From NCBI GenBank assembly GCA_023334545.1, contig JAADVB010000139.1, positions 1 to 48,821 of the forward strand: DNA of 48,821 bases, written 5' to 3'. This DNA is from Salisapilia sapeloensis. Taxonomy: Eukaryota > Oomycota > Peronosporomycetes > Peronosporales > Salisapiliaceae. The notes under the pieces are model-generated. The model worked only from the letters and a program-made list of their open reading frames with translations. It was not told where the DNA came from and searched no databases. The stretch's first letter is position 1. Every line of letters begins with the position of its first letter. This document shows positions 40,101 through 47,747 of this stretch, piece after piece. Both the position numbers and the translations under genes were made by a program.

Positions 40101-43100
40101 AGACGTTTCATCTCTAAATAGTCATTCAATCCCTTTTGAATCTCATCCAGTTTCTCATTCGCTTTCTGAAACTTTTGCAAGAGCTTATCGATTGTCATGA
40201 CAGTCATGAACGTCGGATCATTCACCGTGTCTTCCATCGTCTTGCGCCAGAGAGCATCGACACTAGCAAAGCGTCTAGCTTCCGTCGGCATCTGACGCAT
40301 AATATCATCCGAACTAAAGATTGCTTCGAGATACAACCACGTACGTTGGCAATTCATCCACTCATCTAGTAATTGTTGTGAGTATTGTAGTTTCTTCTCC
40401 CATGCTTTACAATCTTTCTCGATCGGTTTAATATAAGGTGACCCACGCATCGTCTGTGTCTTGACAAGATGGTCATCTAACAGTGCTACGATGTCGTCTG
40501 TACTTCTCACGAGATACGTTCCTGTTTCACGATACGGAGCACAATCGAATTCTACTTTTTCCCACTCGGCTATCATGGCACCTAAATTCTTTTGTAAAGC
40601 ATACTCTTTCTCGGCAAACACCCCGACTTCCTGTACTGCATCCAAGTGCTCGAGTATGTCTTTATCAAGCAACATCTGGAGCGTCAACTCTTCTTCAGCT
40701 TCATCAAAACCGATTTTATGACGAAGCGAGTCCCAATGGCGATCTTGTAATGCTGGACTGGCCAACGACTGAATGACTGGCAAGTACGCTTTGAACTCAT
40801 CTGTGCGTTCACGAAGTGTCAGAGCTACTTCTGCAGATCCAGGTGCTTCATCCGTGAGTGACTTGCTCAATTTATAGGACGATTTCCACCACTCAGTTAC
40901 TTGCTGTTCAATTTCACTACCATTAAGTTCGAGGAAGGAACCGTCTAGCCATGCTTGTCGACTCTGTTTGAATTCAGAGCACATGGTCCAGAGTTTATAG
41001 TACGGTTGGAAATTTGCATCGAGCTTATCTAGTATCGAATATTCCGTCGGTGGGAAGCCAAAGACCGCTTCTCGCGCATTAAAGTCCTCTCCTTTTGCTT
41101 TTGCTTCTTGAATCGAATCATATAACGTGATAGCCATCTCGACATATTTATCCGTCTGGTCGATTTCACCATATAATTTAAACGCTTGGACTTCACTTTC
41201 AAAGCGTTCTAAATCGACTTCAAACTCTTCTTTCTCTAATGCTAATTTATCCATCATCCGGACTTTATCTTCTTCTAATGCCGAATCACAACTTTCAGCA
41301 GCTCGAGTGACTTTCAACGGCCATTCTTTCGTTGAATAAGCTAATTGGAAATCATCTGTCGATAACTTGTACTCGAACGCTTCGAGTACACTTAGTTGTG
41401 CATGACATGCATCGACTTTATCTATTAGCTCGGTCACTACACTTCGACTTTCATTCACAAATTGTTTTAACTTTGCGAGCTCTGCTTCATTCTTCGGTTT
41501 TTCATTGATACGTTTTAATATTGCTTGATATCGCCTCGTGATGTCCATATTCCGTTCACGAACATCCGTCACGATGCTATCTACAAGTTCATTACGAATA
41601 GCTGTAGCCTGATCTTTTAGTTGCTGCTTCAGTCCAGATGTGTCAACGCACACAAGAGGTAGAGCTTCTTCATCAAAAGCAACTTGATCGATCTGCCCGA
41701 TGAGTGAGTGGAACCATCGGATCTTATCACAAATCTTTTCGAATCGATCCTCTTCTTCGTTAATTTCGATTAGAAATGCATTTGGATCGAAGGCAACGTG
41801 TTCGACGTACTCGACGAATCTATTCGCAATTGTTTGTGCATCCGTCATGGCATGATGAATACACTCTTCAATTCTAGTTTTTGCATCTTCAATCATATCT
41901 AATGTTGATGATATGACGTCAAAGTCCCCTTCGAAATCCAGTAATTTTCTCTGTTCAAGAGGCAAGAGAGATAAGATATCACCATCAATGCACTCAATCT
42001 CTTGTATCGAGGCAACCATTGCTTCCAAAGGTTCGACCATTACTTCTTTAATGGCATCGGTAGACGGTTCAACGCAAACGTTTTTCTTTCCTATTCTTAA
42101 CTCGACTTGAAAAAGTGATTGACTAGGTGATCTAAGCTCTTCGACCTTTCCTTTAAACGTATTCGCTTTAGTAAAATCGACCCACAAGGACGTTGATTTT
42201 ACGACGATATGACGTAATTGAGCAGATAAACGCACTTCAATACTCGTGACAATACGTCGCAGTCTACTAGCCAGATACTCTTCCATGTCAGAAATGAAAA
42301 AGTTAAAGTGATCTTGAAGATTGTCAATGACACTCTCCGACACCGCTCGTCTCCAATCCGTCAATAACACTTGCGCGACTTTATTCTGATGACTCGTCTG
42401 CAAAGCCCGAAAGTTTGTGATCCGCAGTGGTGTCTCAATTGCCTGGCTATTTAACTCTACTTGCATGAAACAAAGCGATTGGAAACTCTTCTCCCATTCC
42501 GCATAGATGCGTCGTAAGATTGCTAGTAAGGGTTGAATACTCGTGTAATGACTCAACGCAACGTTCTTCCGATGACGCTCGTATGCATGATACGGAACAA
42601 ATACTTTGCCAGACGCTGGTACGACAGTCTCTTGCTGCGGTAAAATGATACTCGTCATTTGAGAAGACGTGCACTTGGCATCCTGAGACCTGATTTGATC
42701 GTATAACTTGGCTTTCTTCATACTGCGCATATAGTCTTGGATCACGACGTCCGTCAGTGCTCGCAACGTCAATGCGGCAGGTTGTCCTTCCGTTAGAGGA
42801 AACTGGTTTGATAATCCATTCACGACTTGCTGATGAATACGTTCGAGCATCATTCGACTCATCGGACGAAGTTCCGTAGTAGGTTGTTTACTTAAAAAGT
42901 GATCAAAGCGCAATTGACGCTTCGTTTCCTCTCGTCTTTGTGTCGCAACTTGAATGCGCTCTTGGAAAGCAACAGGATCTTCGGTATCAAATTGAAGATT
43001 GATACGTCGCACGTGCTTCTGCCGATTTGAACCTTGGAACTCGACAAGAAACTTTTGAGTATCTTCATCGTAGCTAAGGATTTTGCATGGTCTCCAACGC

Positions 43101-43831
43101 CATTCGCCTTTCACAAAGTACAGAGACAATCCGGTGTCCGCCCCTTGTTCTAGCCATTCAACCGGATTCGCGTCTTCCGGATCGCCCATGTCAAACTTGT
43201 GAAGAGGGTATTGACTTTGATCGATTTGAAGAAACTCGTCGGTAGATAATGCTTTCTCCTCGTCATCCTCTACCTTTGTCTCGACTGGTCGAGCATCCAA
43301 GAGCTCTGCGGCATCTTGCTGCGTTTGCAAGATGCGATTACGGAGCTTTCCAGGATAAGGTCGAACGTCAGAATCTTTCCTGATCATCTTTTGAAAGTTT
43401 TTCGTGTCCTCTTCACGCTGGAATGTCGTGATATCTTTCCATCGGTACGGTAGATTGTTATGATCGACGCGAGTGATGTCGGCAGGTTTTAATTTCACTT
43501 CTGATCTGCGTCTTTCACCGGAGTGCTTGCTGATGGCAGATTGACGCACGGACTTGATATAAGCTTCTTTGTCTTTACGATGTTTCTTGTGTAGCTTGAA
43601 ACGCTGCATCAACTCTGCCGCAGCTGAATCGGTTTCTGATCGAGCCGAATGCGTTGCGTGCGAAGGAGATGTAGCATGTTGCAAACCACTCTCCACATCT
43701 ATACGTTCCTCCTGCTCATGTCGACTATCGTCGTCATGTTCCTCTTCCTCCATTTGAAACGAACTCCAAGTAGATAAAGATGACTCGAAATCTGCTCGGG
43801 GTCTGCTGAAAACAATCAGGAGTCGTTTCAT
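31181..43831 (-). CDS. Axonemal inner-arm dynein heavy chain
   Basis: One uninterrupted frame of 4216 residues. The N-terminal tail is followed by the linker and six AAA modules. P-loops are GPAGTGKT (AAA1, near residue 1516), GQTGCGKT (AAA2, near 1807), GETGTGKS (AAA3, near 2172) and GVGGSGRKS (AAA4, near 2520). Walker B of AAA1 is CFDEFNR. A coiled-coil stalk runs from about 2770 to 3065 and encloses the microtubule-binding tip. The C-terminal domain ends HWIRRGVAMLTQLD, typical of flagellar dyneins. The N-terminal part has an acidic region and an EWLEQG..W.PCKILSYD segment that I associate with the DNAH1 type, though DNAH3/7/12 cannot be excluded. The motor bends cilia and flagella, so zoospores should be motile. 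First ATG is used; an in-frame ATG at 43753 (MEEEEHDD) is 30 bases after an initiator-like TCATCTTT and may be the true start. Confidence 0.96.
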   Translation of the reverse strand: MKRLLIVFSRPRADFESSLSTWSSFQMEEEEHDDDSRHEQEERIDVESGLQHATSPSHATHSARSETDSAAAELMQRFKLHKKHRKDKEAYIKSVRQSAISKHSGERRRSEVKLKPADITRVDHNNLPYRWKDITTFQREEDTKNFQKMIRKDSDVRPYPGKLRNRILQTQQDAAELLDARPVETKVEDDEEKALSTDEFLQIDQSQYPLHKFDMGDPEDANPVEWLEQGADTGLSLYFVKGEWRWRPCKILSYDEDTQKFLVEFQGSNRQKHVRRINLQFDTEDPVAFQERIQVATQRREETKRQLRFDHFLSKQPTTELRPMSRMMLERIHQQVVNGLSNQFPLTEGQPAALTLRALTDVVIQDYMRSMKKAKLYDQIRSQDAKCTSSQMTSIILPQQETVVPASGKVFVPYHAYERHRKNVALSHYTSIQPLLAILRRIYAEWEKSFQSLCFMQVELNSQAIETPLRITNFRALQTSHQNKVAQVLLTDWRRAVSESVIDNLQDHFNFFISDMEEYLASRLRRIVTSIEVRLSAQLRHIVVKSTSLWVDFTKANTFKGKVEELRSPSQSLFQVELRIGKKNVCVEPSTDAIKEVMVEPLEAMVASIQEIECIDGDILSLLPLEQRKLLDFEGDFDVISSTLDMIEDAKTRIEECIHHAMTDAQTIANRFVEYVEHVAFDPNAFLIEINEEEDRFEKICDKIRWFHSLIGQIDQVAFDEEALPLVCVDTSGLKQQLKDQATAIRNELVDSIVTDVRERNMDITRRYQAILKRINEKPKNEAELAKLKQFVNESRSVVTELIDKVDACHAQLSVLEAFEYKLSTDDFQLAYSTKEWPLKVTRAAESCDSALEEDKVRMMDKLALEKEEFEVDLERFESEVQAFKLYGEIDQTDKYVEMAITLYDSIQEAKAKGEDFNAREAVFGFPPTEYSILDKLDANFQPYYKLWTMCSEFKQSRQAWLDGSFLELNGSEIEQQVTEWWKSSYKLSKSLTDEAPGSAEVALTLRERTDEFKAYLPVIQSLASPALQDRHWDSLRHKIGFDEAEEELTLQMLLDKDILEHLDAVQEVGVFAEKEYALQKNLGAMIAEWEKVEFDCAPYRETGTYLVRSTDDIVALLDDHLVKTQTMRGSPYIKPIEKDCKAWEKKLQYSQQLLDEWMNCQRTWLYLEAIFSSDDIMRQMPTEARRFASVDALWRKTMEDTVNDPTFMTVMTIDKLLQKFQKANEKLDEIQKGLNDYLEMKRLYFPRFFFLSNDELLEILSQTKEPKAVQPHLGKCFEGVNRVTFTESLVITEMISAEGEVVPLRVTVDPESTKNKGNVEMWLLEVEHNQWDSIRDHTERAIATYPVETREEWILKWPAQVVLAASQVYWTQDVTKAMNDGGNAGLKEYLQVLNTQLESVVILVRGNLSKLERTTIGALIVIDVHARDTIAQMIERGVENDQDFEWVSQLRYYWIDGAKKPGTFDLQARIVNARVKYGYEYLGNTMRLVITPLTDRCYRTMMGAIDLLYGGAPEGPAGTGKTETVKDLSKAIAIQCVVFNCSDGLDYLAMAKFFKGLAGCGSWCCFDEFNRINIEVLSVIAQQILTINEGKKANVDKFMFEGTFIKLNASANVFITMNPGYAGRAELPDNLKALFRPCAMMVPDYALIAEIRLYSFGFSDARSNARKLTQVLQLSSEQLSSQKHYDYGMRAVNSILVAAGKLRQQLGSDPFWSEDKIVLRSVQDVNLPKFTTDDLPLFKGITSDLFPEANLPNPDHGALLPMIDTVCERGVCIIPDISIPLECKPEFKMKVIQFYETVQVRHGLMIVGQTGCGKTCIVHALATAMTACHEESQGAFQHRVNIHTMNPKSITSGQLYGNFDENTHEWSDGVLACTYRECARDTSEDLQWVMFDGPVDAVWIENMNTVLDDNKKLCLMSGEIVKMTDRMRMMFETEDLEEASPATVSRVGMVFLEPKNLGWEVLVRTWIKTKLPSVHADKGTFIQETLQWLVPPMLYFVDKSCVVPTTVTFLEHIASLLRLFECMLDSPDGLASDIDRVIECLLIKALIWSIGACVDAKSRLLFDQYLRDFLSGDVADMDGSSTYFAEFASKHPGYREASRPSLLPFPDEGLVYDYQFDAKRGAWLPWMENSGVFSIPRDAQFALILVPTIDTERNAWILDTLMRHQYHVMCTGETGTGKSVSIKKKMISGMDETYSSIFLNFSAQTSANQTQDIIESKLDKRRKGVLGPPLGVHCMIFVDDLNMPAKETYGAQPPIEILRQWMGHGGWYNRKDNSFTQLVDIQFISAMGPPGGGRTKITQRYIRYFNLINFVPFDSDSLSTIFGKISEWFLLNFPGGVKQLGGAIVDATIDVYNTISASLLPTPAKSHYTFNLRDLSKVFQGMSQVSTDALEEPNDFIRLWSHECLRVFSDRLIDEKDRVWFANTLAQVVQTHFETDYAKNVQGPHATLIYGNFGDAKASKKGYNELRDRKVLEASMSEYLEDYNNVSSAPMGLVLFQNAIEHVARISRVIHQPYGNALLVGVGGSGRKSLTTLAVFMADYTLFQIEISKSYSRADWRNDLKKVLQLAGVKNQPTVFLFSDTQIVEEAYLEDINGILNTGEVANLWTNEELMQVNEALEASASASGVNTGNNAEVYSFFVSRCRTNLHIVLALSPIGDAFRRRLRMFPSLVNCCTIDWFTEWPEEALRSVADHFLVDVDLPSTIKDGLVDVCVDMQERVSELTQDFLDSLRRHYYVTPTSYLELINTFKKLLNNKRVEVMTMKTRYDNGLTKLMETADQVEKMQVELEALQPQLKIATIETDALLETISKEQKDANETKAVVQKEEQLCNEQAAEANGIKESCEAELAEAIPALENAVRALQTLTKGDITEIKAMKKPPDGVKLVMEAVCIMMKVPPVKIKDPNGGPKKVDDYWGPAQKTLLNDTRFLQNLLDYDKDNIPPQAMEKVIPYAANPDFSAEKIRKASVAASGLCSWVHAMVVYDRVAKVVAPKRIALKEATAALEKAQTELKTKQDALQVVLDKVAQLEADLAAAYQKKSDLEFQVEDCSKKLVRATQLIGGLGGEKARWSEMSGQLQVIYDNVVGDIMLSSGVIAYLGAFTSAYRDRAITHWSEELHKKHITCSDPFTLTTTLGDAVKIREWTIAKLPNDSFSIDNAIMLQYSNRWPLMIDPQGQANRWVKNMEEGNNLKVIKQSQTGFVRTLENSIMIGAAVLIENIPEELDPILEPILLKQVVKTGGVATIRLGDNTIEYDINFRLYLTTKMRNPHYPPETCVKVNLLNFMATEEGLQDQMLGIVVAKEEPVLEQQREKLVLEDAANKKTLKEIEDKILYLLQTAEGNILDDETLIDTLGASKVTATKIEEKVREAAITQQMIADKRQGYTPVAFRSSQLFFCIADLSVIDPMYQYALDWFINLFVFAVGRAEKASTLAQRLTNLNDTFTFVLYQNVCRSLFEKDKLLFAFLLTVKVLVGEGKIDPGDLRYFFTGSTQMELSKPRPNDTDAWLNDKTWANVLGLDALATFLGFSSQFEKDISIWETCYNASDPADMMQNFSSISVLDRFQQLIVLRCIRPDKVIPSVMSFVAAEMGQRFIEPQPFDLKAGYDDSNCATPLIFVLTPGADPMSELLKLAAELGFNKKFVAISLGQGQGPLAENAIAEAIDNGTWVCLQNCHLSVSWLPRLEKICEEITPDRVHASFRLWLTSEPTRAFPSFILQNGVKMTNEPPKGMRANLKGSYLTIEEEWFENCRRPEAFKKMLFGLCFFHAVVRERTKFGPLGWNIQYVFSSSDLNISKDQLKICLDELNDQDPIPYAALAYLTGECNYGGRVTDDKDRRCIINILSDFYTPDILDEDYKFSISGTYYAPTSGPLSTYLDYIASLPMNEGPEVFGLHDNANISCAIAETNLLLESALSLQPRSAGGSGKSWDQVLGEAAHDIAGKIPPLFDIEKAELDFPVCYSESMNTVLTQELIRFNRLIAIISRSLSEIQRALKGLVVLSSELEAMGNSMFNGQVPTLWSSMAYPSLKPLGSWVNDFLARLAFLQNWIDKGSSPPVFWISGFFFTQAFITGTQQNYARKHQIPIDQVGYDMVVLKESHDVSVKAEDGAYVDGLFLEGARWDSRKHCLTESNPRELHATMPIIHLLPKRRDKIEPIEDTDPNGTAHVYLCPVYKTSLRQGTLSTTGHSTNFVMFIRLPMAPSHRQKHWIRRGVAMLTQLDI

Positions 43832-44132
43832 CGAGAAACATTTTCATCCCGGCCGTTTCATCTACCTGTTTTGCAAGAAAAGAAAATCTACTGTGGAAAC
43901 CTAAGGTCCAGTAGCTCGTATCTAATCAGCTATCTCCATTATAACAACTTGATATCCAACTCTTGAAGATCCAAGTCCAGATCTTACTACCGTACGGAGC
44001 ATAATCGTCTCCTAGTCTTATCAGCGCTGATCTTGATATAAATATGCAAATTAATAATAGCAACACTCAATTAATCTGTCGTGGCACCTGGAACGTCGCG
44101 ATGCCACACTTGGTAAGTAGTTCTTCCGCATC
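43832..44132. other. Divergent promoter interval of dynein and RNase T2 genes
   Basis: A TATA-like gatataaata lies near 44035-44044 on the RNase side. Upstream ATGs occur on both sides: the dynein leader has several short ATG frames just before 43831, and the RNase leader has ATG 44101, whose frame overlaps the RNase start. Confidence 0.45.
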
Positions 44133-44154
44133 ATGTACTCCCTTCCTGTTCTAA
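44101..44154 (+). promoter_or_regulatory. Upstream ORF overlapping the RNase T2 start
   Basis: ATG 44101 opens a 17-codon frame ending at TAA 44152-44154. It overlaps the ATG at 44133 in another frame and shares bases with ATG 44154 as TAATG. Ribosomes using it would bypass 44133 but could restart at 44154. The same stretch has a GTAAGT donor-like sequence at 44113. Confidence 0.45.
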
Positions 44155-44900
44155 TGGGGACGACCATCATCCTCGCCACCACTATTGCAGCGCAGGAATC
44201 GCTATCCAAATCCTACGTCTATGACGCGACATTGGCAGATCTGACGACCTCAACTCCCTTTGATCTGTACATTCTCGCGCTCAGTTGGCAGCCAGAGTTC
44301 TGCCGTAGCAAAGGGAATCATCTCCCTGGCTGCCGCGAACCTGCTCCTTATTGGAGAAACCACTTCACTTTGCACGGACTCTGGCCAGAACTTGCGCATG
44401 GAGCTCACCCAGAGTTCTGCGGCGGACCTCCGTTTGATCCCAAGGAGATCATACGTCAAGTTGGGATCGATGCGATGGTACAGTACTGGCCGGACGTTAA
44501 GTACAACATTTCCGATCCTTCCTACTCGGACTTTTGGGCGCATGAGTGGACACGTCATGGCTCATGCTCGAAGCTCGATCAAGTGACTTACTTTAGCTCT
44601 GCTGTGAATATCTTAAGGAACGATACACAAGGCACGCTGACGCCGCAATTGATTCAAGACAATCTTGGCAGTAGTATCTCTTTGAAAGACTTACGTGCGT
44701 CGTTCGCACCGTCGGAGAATGGACTACCACCTGTCGTGCTCAAGTGTGATCGAGGTGGTGTACTAGCACAAGTGTTCATGTGCTGGGATAAGGATGAAAA
44801 GAACAGGCCGACGCATCGAACGAAATGTCCTGATCATATCCTCAAGGAAGACACGTGCCGAGGTGTCAAAGTGTATATACAAGCTTTCCCACAAATGTAA
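44133..44900 (+). CDS. Secreted RNase T2 family ribonuclease
   Basis: The protein has 255 residues, near the family norm. A short N-terminal signal peptide ends near MGTTIILATTIAAQ. The two conserved active-site blocks are present: FTLHGLWP (His81) and FWAHEWTRHGSC (His137, Glu138, His142). Cys residues suited to the family's disulfides are at the expected places (FC near 57, GC near 67, FC near 96, SC near 145, the C-terminal KC, MC and TC). T2 enzymes cut single-stranded RNA through a 2',3'-cyclic phosphate, mainly in lysosomes or outside the cell, and serve in nutrient recovery or host interaction. Start ATG 44133 follows an overlapping upstream frame (ATG 44101 to TAA 44152-44154). An in-frame ATG at 44154 still keeps the signal peptide. 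It converges with the next gene (68 bases). Confidence 0.92.
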   Translation: MYSLPVLMGTTIILATTIAAQESLSKSYVYDATLADLTTSTPFDLYILALSWQPEFCRSKGNHLPGCREPAPYWRNHFTLHGLWPELAHGAHPEFCGGPPFDPKEIIRQVGIDAMVQYWPDVKYNISDPSYSDFWAHEWTRHGSCSKLDQVTYFSSAVNILRNDTQGTLTPQLIQDNLGSSISLKDLRASFAPSENGLPPVVLKCDRGGVLAQVFMCWDKDEKNRPTHRTKCPDHILKEDTCRGVKVYIQAFPQM

Positions 44901-44968
44901 AGAATCAATCAATCTTGCATTCTTTCAATTTCGATTTCAACGTGTTCGTACGATACCTCGTCAAGGAC

Positions 44969-45571
44969 TTACGCCGCCATTTTCTTCACGATTTCTGCAA
45001 AGCTTTCGCCCTGCGTTTCCGCAAGATCCAACTCCAATTCACTCGGTTGGCGAGATCCGTCCGGACCGGCGTATGTACCAGCGCCGTACGGACTACCACC
45101 ATGGACATTTTCCATATCAAATAGTTTCGGATTGCGGTATCCGAGCGGCACAAAGACAATGCCTTGGTGCGTCAAGAACGTGATTGACGTCAACGCCGTC
45201 GTCTCCTGTCCGCCACCTTGCGTTGCACTGCTAAAGAAGATACCAGCCAACTTCCCGATGAGCGCGCCTTCGCCCCAGAGTCCTCCACACTGGTCAAAGA
45301 GTGCACGAATCTGGGCAGGAGTGGATCCGAATCTCGTCGGAATGCCAAAGAGGATGCCATCCGCATCTCGAAGCGTCTCCGGCGACGCGATCGGATGATC
45401 TTTCTTCGGACCCGCGTGCATTTTGGAGAGCACTTCATCGGAGAGTGTCTCGGCCACTTGGTAGATCTCGACTTGGACGCCAGAGATCTTTTCGACGCCC
45501 TTTTTAATTGACTCGGCCAACGTCGCGATGTGGCCGTACATGGAGTAATAGACGATAGCAATCTTTGCCAT
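44969..45571 (-). CDS. wrbA: WrbA-type NAD(P)H:quinone oxidoreductase
   Basis: The protein has 200 residues, the same size as bacterial WrbA (198). It begins MAKIAIVYYSMYGHIATLAESIKKG, almost the WrbA start, which forms the FMN phosphate loop. IPTRFGSTPAQ and the S-x-TQGGGQETT loop follow. The C-terminal SPYGAGTYAGPDGSRQPSELEL is the family's usual ending. These flavoproteins reduce quinones by two electrons and protect against oxidative stress. The frame continues upstream only through a TTG codon, and ATG 45571 is the first ATG. A near-consensus promoter core lies about 44-62 bases upstream (45615-45633). No intron is seen. Confidence 0.93.
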   Translation of the reverse strand: MAKIAIVYYSMYGHIATLAESIKKGVEKISGVQVEIYQVAETLSDEVLSKMHAGPKKDHPIASPETLRDADGILFGIPTRFGSTPAQIRALFDQCGGLWGEGALIGKLAGIFFSSATQGGGQETTALTSITFLTHQGIVFVPLGYRNPKLFDMENVHGGSPYGAGTYAGPDGSRQPSELELDLAETQGESFAEIVKKMAA

Positions 45572-45614
45572 GCTTCGTTTCCGTTGCTTTTGCTCTTCGA
45601 TGTCTTTCCGGAAA

Positions 45615-45633
45615 GGAAAATTCCAAAATGAGC
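45615..45633 (-). promoter_or_regulatory. Oomycete-type core promoter of the wrbA-like gene
   Basis: Minus strand reads GCTCATTTTGGAATTTTCC, a close match to the oomycete GCTCATTYY..CAWTTT core. Transcription would start near 45629, leaving a leader of about 58 bases before ATG 45571. Confidence 0.6.
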
Positions 45634-45866
45634 TTTTCAACTTGCATCAGATCCAGGCTTGAAGTTGCGGGTTCGATGGAAATGTAGACTACGATTCGAT
45701 CTTTAAAGGTAGGATGAGACTATACAAGATACAAGTGGATCGCACTGTGTCGGATGTAAATTTCAGTGAGACCTCGGACGGTAGGAAGGATGCTTTTTGT
45801 TTCTATAGCGACGTGAATACAGGAAAAGAGAATTTATTGTAGCTTTATGAGTCTAGTAGTACTACA

Positions 45867-46415
45867 TCACGACTTGGTGTCTCGATCGGAAGTGGTTTCT
45901 ACGCTAGCTGTCGTTGTTTCTTGCGGCGCCTGAGCTTGCATCACCTTTCTTGGTGTCTCTCTTTGTCGAATGCATAGAATGCAGAGCCAGCCACCTAGTA
46001 TCAAGGCGCAGAAGATGGAGACAAAGTACAGGTGGATGTATGGTAACGTCCCTCCGTTCTGAACGCACTCTTCATCGAGCGAGCTCACGTTGTCACAAAC
46101 TCGTGGACACACGCAACCATCCTGACCTTTGCGCTCGCTGTCAGGCATGCCGGTATGAGGCATCTTGCAGTAAATATCGGCATGATGACAGTAGTTCACA
46201 TTGTCGAGACTTGTCGAGGCCATTTTGCAATTGCCAGAAGTCAGGTCGAACGTACAGCCTGGTTGTGAATAGCATTCATAACATCGTGGCCGGAAATTGC
46301 AGGTACCGTATCGAGGGTACGACAACTGATTCACTTTATCACAGACGTCGTCCGCAGATACCATGCTACCCCAGCATGACAGCGCAATGAGCATCATCCA
46401 AAGTGATGGTGCCAT
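45867..46415 (-). CDS. Small Cys-rich type I membrane protein
   Basis: The protein has 182 residues. It has a signal peptide (MAPSLWMMLIALSCWGSMVSA), a Cys-rich ectodomain, one hydrophobic helix YFVSIFCALILGGWLCILCI near residues 129-148, and a short polar tail. The ectodomain pattern TC-x5-C-x2-C, C-x6-C around DIY, DGCVCPRVC and EC matches that of the protein at 1379-2479. The first half resembles PSI (plexin-semaphorin-integrin) modules, which also hold a CxxC near a QPGC. This could be a cell-surface protein of the same small family; no function is known to me. An initiator-like sequence at 46460-46473 lies about 54 bases before the ATG. No intron. Confidence 0.78.
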   Translation of the reverse strand: MAPSLWMMLIALSCWGSMVSADDVCDKVNQLSYPRYGTCNFRPRCYECYSQPGCTFDLTSGNCKMASTSLDNVNYCHHADIYCKMPHTGMPDSERKGQDGCVCPRVCDNVSSLDEECVQNGGTLPYIHLYFVSIFCALILGGWLCILCIRQRETPRKVMQAQAPQETTTASVETTSDRDTKS

Positions 46416-46459
46416 GCTTCTCGTCCACTATAACGTAACGCTTGCACGCTTGTGATGTA

Positions 46460-46473
46460 CGATGCAAATGAAC
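46460..46473 (-). promoter_or_regulatory. Initiator-like element of the small Cys-rich gene
   Basis: Minus strand reads GTTCATTTGCATCG, containing TTCATTTG, about 45-58 bases before ATG 46415. Confidence 0.4.
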
Positions 46474-46815
46474 AAGTGTCTCCCCATCATGCCTGCATAA
46501 AGTAGGGACCAATGGTTGCTTCGACTGGAGAGATGGCAGCTGTAGATTAGAAATCAAAGCTAATCATCCAACCTTGAGTCGAATCAATCTATTCTTGTAT
46601 ACTACTTTTGTGTATCGAAAATACTTACAGTCCTACTCTATGCTCCGAGCACACTTTAGTCAATATCTGCGGTCAAAAATTGCGCCGTATATCAGGAGAC
46701 AACGTGCGCTGACGATCACGTAAGTCTATACTAAATCCCAGGTACATGCTACTTAAGGATCGAGCTAGTAAAACCAAGGCATATTATCCGATTATTTCTC
46801 CACTTGGACGAATAA
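46474..46815. other. Promoter-side and 3'-flank interval
   Basis: This interval holds the upstream region of the Cys-rich gene and the 3' flank of the DUF1295 gene. I see no further coding sequence or RNA gene. Confidence 0.45.
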
Positions 46816-47724
46816 TTAACTGTCATTTACGGCGCCATAGTCTTCATTGGCACGTGGAGATTTCTTCGCTTTGCCAAATTTTGGCAATGGGATTAAGATG
46901 CTCGTATTCTCCTTGTACTCTTGATACTCAGGTCGGTCGCCGTATTTCTTATCATTATTTTTCTCCAGCATCGGGATACCTGAGATCAGTGTAATCAGTA
47001 GTGTCACAAAGATCGGGCCGATCATTGCTGTCAATTGGTATTCAAGTCCATCGATGGCATGGACGACGATCAGAAACATGCCAATCCATAGCGTGATTTC
47101 ACCAAAGTAATTCGGGTGACGACTGTACCACCACAAGCCTTCGCGAATAAACTCGTCCTTGTTCCGTTCGTCCGCTTTAAAACGTGACTTTTGCGTATCT
47201 GCAGTGACTTCACACACGAAACCGACGACCCATACGACGATACCAACAATGTCCAATGCATGCACGCTCTTCCGGTTTCCATGTGCCATCAATAGCAGCA
47301 CTGGAAGCAACGTGAGCAGGACCCAAAGACCCTGAATCGTCCAAACGGAAAAGAAGAGAAGAGGGTTGCCTCGGATATCCTTGAAGCGCTTGTCTTCGCC
47401 AGCAGCTCGAATGCGTTTAAATAGAAAAGTCCCTAGACGAAGGCACCAGATCCAGACGAAGACGGTCACGATGATAGCTCGCCAATCATGCTCGTCCGCA
47501 AGGCCGAGTGCAAGGCCAGAGGTGAGTGCGTACGTCAATGAGCCCGTGAGATCAAAGACACTTTCGTCTTGCTTCGGAATAGCGTACAGGAGAGACACAA
47601 CCCATTGTACACCGTAGGCTACGAGCGCAAACGGCCACGTGCCAGTGGGGATGGAGACGGCTGCGCCAACGGCAGTGCTGATAATGGCACCACCAAAGTC
47701 TTTAGCGAATTGTGCGAAGCCCAT
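46816..47724 (-). CDS. DUF1295 / steroid 5-alpha-reductase-like membrane protein
   Basis: The protein has 302 residues with several hydrophobic segments spread along its length. The C-terminal half holds the motif GLWWYSRHPNYFGEITLWIGMF, the signature of the DUF1295 family within the steroid reductase and isoprenylcysteine methyltransferase-like membrane enzymes. The WYSRHPNY part is the cofactor-binding helix region in relatives. The substrate is not known; a lipid or steroid-like compound in the ER is plausible. The frame continues 55 codons upstream but begins only with TTG. ATG 47724 is the first ATG, and a strong core promoter at 47748-47764 fixes the start. The C terminus is lysine-rich. 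Confidence 0.9.
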   Translation of the reverse strand: MGFAQFAKDFGGAIISTAVGAAVSIPTGTWPFALVAYGVQWVVSLLYAIPKQDESVFDLTGSLTYALTSGLALGLADEHDWRAIIVTVFVWIWCLRLGTFLFKRIRAAGEDKRFKDIRGNPLLFFSVWTIQGLWVLLTLLPVLLLMAHGNRKSVHALDIVGIVVWVVGFVCEVTADTQKSRFKADERNKDEFIREGLWWYSRHPNYFGEITLWIGMFLIVVHAIDGLEYQLTAMIGPIFVTLLITLISGIPMLEKNNDKKYGDRPEYQEYKENTSILIPLPKFGKAKKSPRANEDYGAVNDS

Positions 47725-47747
47725 GAAGCTGACTTGTCGGCTGCGTT

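Noticed and set aside
45572-45640. 23-codon N-terminal extension of the WrbA-like protein
   Set aside because: Begins with TTG and overlaps the promoter core; WrbA proteins begin at the MAKI position.
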